From assembly GCF_932526225.1 (NCBI RefSeq), contig NC_064037.1, positions 15,624,601 to 15,688,600 of the forward strand: a stretch of 64,000 nt of DNA. The letters are read 5' to 3'. Below the pieces are notes generated by a model. The model ran no database searches and was not told the DNA's origin. It saw nothing but the letters and a program-made list of their open reading frames with translations. The DNA comes from Nematostella vectensis (lineage: Eukaryota > Cnidaria > Anthozoa > Actiniaria > Edwardsiidae). Positions 61,295 to 64,000 of this stretch are shown piece after piece (position 1 is the first letter of the stretch; every line of letters starts with the position of its first letter). The translations under genes were made by a program, and so were the position numbers.

Positions 61295-62885
61295 ATGAAT
61301 GGTTTTACGGACTCTTCGCTAGAGTTACACATTCTAGAGCACAAACTTCGGGTAACCAACGTGAAGAAACATGCGATCAGCAACTATATGCACGCACTGG
61401 TCAAGATTTCCTTACTTCCACACTCCAGGTAGATAACTTAAAATATTGTTTACTATAATGTGCTTTCTTGGAGTAATTGTTTTATTGGTTTGCTTGCTAT
61501 TCATTTTGCATGTGTTTATAGATGGGTGGTTAGTTTTAGATTTATTGATTTGGATTTGTTGGCTGTGTAAACCTGCTATTGTCGACCACATGAAAAGAGA
61601 ATAACATTCTTTTAATGTTTTGCGTAATATGTTGATACCGAGGTGCTAGAAATAAGATCATTCCTTTCTGTTGCAGTCCAAAGTTTTTTAGTTTTACAGA
61701 GACCCGCGATGGATATACTGTTATCGCAGAAGATGAGCTTTACCGAGGTGTGTTGATTATGACTTATTTTTTTCTGAATTATAGGCGTTACACCAATTAT
61801 ATAACATAGGATTATTAAACATTTATTAGATGGTGAAAGGTTCATTATATGTTTCATAGGTTGTGTGCATATGATATTAACTAGTATCTATGGTTTTGCC
61901 TTTAGAGTAGAAGGTTTAAAAAAATCAGCAATATAGTAGTTTTTTTAGTGTGGGAAAGAAAAAACAATTTTCATAAAATCAATTAATATATTTATAATTC
62001 CTCTTAGTAGAGTGTCCAACATATTAACTTTTAAATCATTTTTCTAAAAATAAAGAGGTAAAATCCTCCCCCCTCCAAATAGTTGTTATTGTAAATTAGA
62101 CTTTTACATTTTTGGGATTCTTACATCTATTGCCCAGCATGAAAATGCTTCAAATAGATACAAATATCCACAAAATACCACAAATCAAGAATTTTGTTTT
62201 TCAAATCCTCTTGTCAGAACTCAAGATTTTCAAGGCAAATTGTATTAATTCCAACTAAGCCATGATATATGGTTGTCCTCTCTATCCTAGTGAACTTGAT
62301 ATTACAAAAAAACAATTACATATAATAAAAATAGTCCTTCCTGCTGCAACCTTGATGGGTTGGGATTCAGCCCCACTAGCTTTCTTTTGCCTTAATCGTT
62401 ATTTGGTCAAGTACAGTAAGGGTATCTTTACATGATCCTGAGGTTGAGCACCAAACCCAGCTAAAGGTCAACCCTGGTTCAATCCTATTTCCATAACCTC
62501 CTGTAAACCTTTACATGAACCAGGGACACTTCCCTGCATGAATCTGCCTCTAACCCACATTAATTTTCCTCCTGGGGCAACCTGGTTCTCAGATTGGGTT
62601 GATCGTTGGAAATCTGCCACATTTGTTAATTTTCCCATGTAAACACAAGTTCACTAGCCAGCATAGGCTTATGTTACATTTACTATTTTGTTATCAGAGC
62701 TGCCTGTAGGAGAGTGTATTGATGTAGCTGACCCCCTCTGGAGAGTGTTAACAGTCTCAGCAGGGGCACTTGGCTCATTAAACTTGACTGGCATAAGCAA
62801 GATTGTCAAGAGTGTCATTTCCCCTCTGGCAGATAACAAGATTTCTGTACTTATAATCTCCACCTACCAGTCAGATTATGTGCTA
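61295..62885 (+). CDS. CASTOR: CASTOR-like cytosolic arginine sensor for mTORC1, 3'-partial
   Basis: Three exons: 61295-61428, 61677-61747, 62698-62885, phases 2 and 1, giving the first 131 residues. It matches human CASTOR1/2 closely: LELHILEHKLRVTNVKK, KFFSFTETRDGYTVI, ELPVGECIDVADPLWRVL, ISKIVKSVISPLADNKISV, ISTYQSDYVL. This is the first ACT-domain half. CASTOR proteins bind arginine at the ACT-domain interface and, when free of it, inhibit GATOR2, so they lower mTORC1 activity. Ser118-Val119 align with human CASTOR1 Ser111-Val112, which contact arginine in the known structure. Remaining exons are beyond base 64000; none was found in 62886-64000. A seven-residue extension precedes the human start Met-Glu-Leu-His position. 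Confidence 0.95.
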
Positions 62886-63371
62886 GTAAGTTCTTTTATT
62901 TGTTTAATCATTTAGTAATTTCATTTATTTATTTGTTTGTTTGTTTGTTTGCTTGCTTGCTTGTTTTTTTTTGTCTGTATGTTTGTTTGTTTACAATCTC
63001 CAATGTTAAAATAATAGAACACATGATTTAGAGTAGCATAAAAGAGCTTATATTGTGAATTAGATGGGGATAGGGGAAGGTTGGGGAAGGGTGACACTTT
63101 TAAAGCCCTTAAATGTGTTGTGCTCTTTCTACTGCCTTTTTCCCCCTGCCAGAAATAAAAGATAAGTTTGACAAAGGGGAGGATGGGGCAAGGGGGTTAA
63201 CCTATCCCCACCCCCACCCCTGAGGGCTAACCTATCCCCACCCCACACCCCCAGGGGACTAACCTATACCCACCACCCACCCCCAGGGGACTAACCTATA
63301 CCCACCCCACACCCCCGGTGGGCTAACCTATCCCCACCCCTCACACTGGATAGAGGGTGTACTGACATTAG
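62886..63371 (+). repeat. CASTOR intron with (GTTT)n and a C-rich tandem repeat
   Basis: TTTGTTTG repeats at ~62928-62990. At 63195-63345 there are about four copies of CCCACACCCCCAGGGGACTA plus ACCTATACCCAC. No exon seen. Confidence 0.8.
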
Positions 63372-63376
63372 TGTTG

Positions 63377-63845
63377 CCAGGGGCTCATGAGTAGGGGCAA
63401 TCATCTGTATTATATAAGTGTCCAAGCGTTTCCAAGGATCAGGCTATTTTTAGACGCGCGCCCACGAACGGGCCAATCAGCTACTTTACCGTTGGTCGCG
63501 CGCGAGTGACGTGAGGCTGCACACGCAAATTGCAGTTAGGAAGAATATTTTTCTATCCATCATCCGTCCATTTTGTTTGTTTACCAATAAAAATGCAATT
63601 TAGAATAGGTAGGTTTGGATTCATATCAAAAAAGAGAGCAACAAAAGTCAAAGTACCAAAGAGAGAACATAGCTTTTTACCTGAGACTGCGGGTGCAGTT
63701 GAGCTCAGCCAAAACGTCAACTCAAAGGTCGAATCTGATTAGCTCATCTGCGCGTCTTAAAATAGCCTGATCCTAGGAAACGCCGTGACACCAATATAAT
63801 ACCAGAATGTGGGGAAGTTGATTGCCCCTACTCATGAGCCCCTGG
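63377..63845. mobile_element. Foldback MITE with ~110-bp inverted arms in CASTOR intron
   Basis: CCAGGGGCTCATGAGTAGGG and its reverse complement bound the element. The arms match inward to the AGGATCAGGCTATTTT segment. TGTTG repeats directly at 63372-63376 and 63846-63850. The centre has CG-rich GGTCGCGCGCGAG and a 70-codon frame with no family match. 63846-64000 is intron. Confidence 0.85.
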
Positions 63846-64000
63846 TGTTGCTCAGTAACAACGTTGCTACGCTGATGGCGTTGAGCACGCGCGTACAAAA
63901 CACCAAATTCGTCAGTCGCAAGCTTTCTTGAAATAAAAGAAACAAAAATATGCACTCAAAGTTCACAAAAAGGACTTTAACTTGATCTCAACCTTACCTT

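Overview
This is a eukaryotic, intron-rich, AT-rich window from an animal nuclear genome. Gene content (PHF12, a Sam68-type STAR protein, SBDS, CASTOR, an intronless class A GPCR, a secreted phospholipase A2-like gene), short introns and dense MITEs suit a cnidarian, most likely a sea anemone of the Nematostella type. The species is inferred, not proven.

Layout: 606-13213 (+) is most of a PHF12 gene: 14 exons whose splice phases all agree, with the 5' end outside the window. 15855-22442 (+) is a complete nine-exon KHDRBS/Sam68-like gene of 403 aa. 22443-35895 is gene-poor and carries two large minisatellites (50-nt unit at 26.37-28.75 kb; 31-nt unit at 29.65-33.28 kb) and a LINE 3' fragment. 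35896-36909 (+) is a single-exon GPCR. 42650-38583 (-) is a five-exon secreted PLA2-like gene whose catalytic His-Asp pair is Lys-Gly. 45394-45928 (+) is a two-exon secreted precursor with two copies of a six-cysteine module; a partial inverted copy lies at 48.5-49.2 kb. 59426-54579 (-) is complete SBDS (251 aa). 59708-60540 (+) is another LINE 3' fragment. 61295 onward (+) is the start of a CASTOR (arginine sensor) gene that leaves the window.

The most unusual theme is a set of tandem arrays that appear to have been born on exon 3' ends. In PHF12 (two arrays) and in the PLA2-like gene, each repeat unit carries an AG, the last bases of the real upstream exon and a 5' splice site, so the downstream intron holds from 7 to about 52 extra splice donors. 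In the first PHF12 array each unit has the form of a 27-nt in-frame microexon encoding the same nine residues as the conserved exon end. At least eight MITE-like elements (TTAA, TAA, TA and other target duplications) sit in introns and spacers.

The genes are not an operon or pathway cluster. They are unrelated housekeeping genes (chromatin corepressor, RNA-binding protein, ribosome maturation, amino-acid sensing) interspersed with lineage-type secreted and receptor genes. All calls were made by reading the sequence and recalling protein families; no searches were run.
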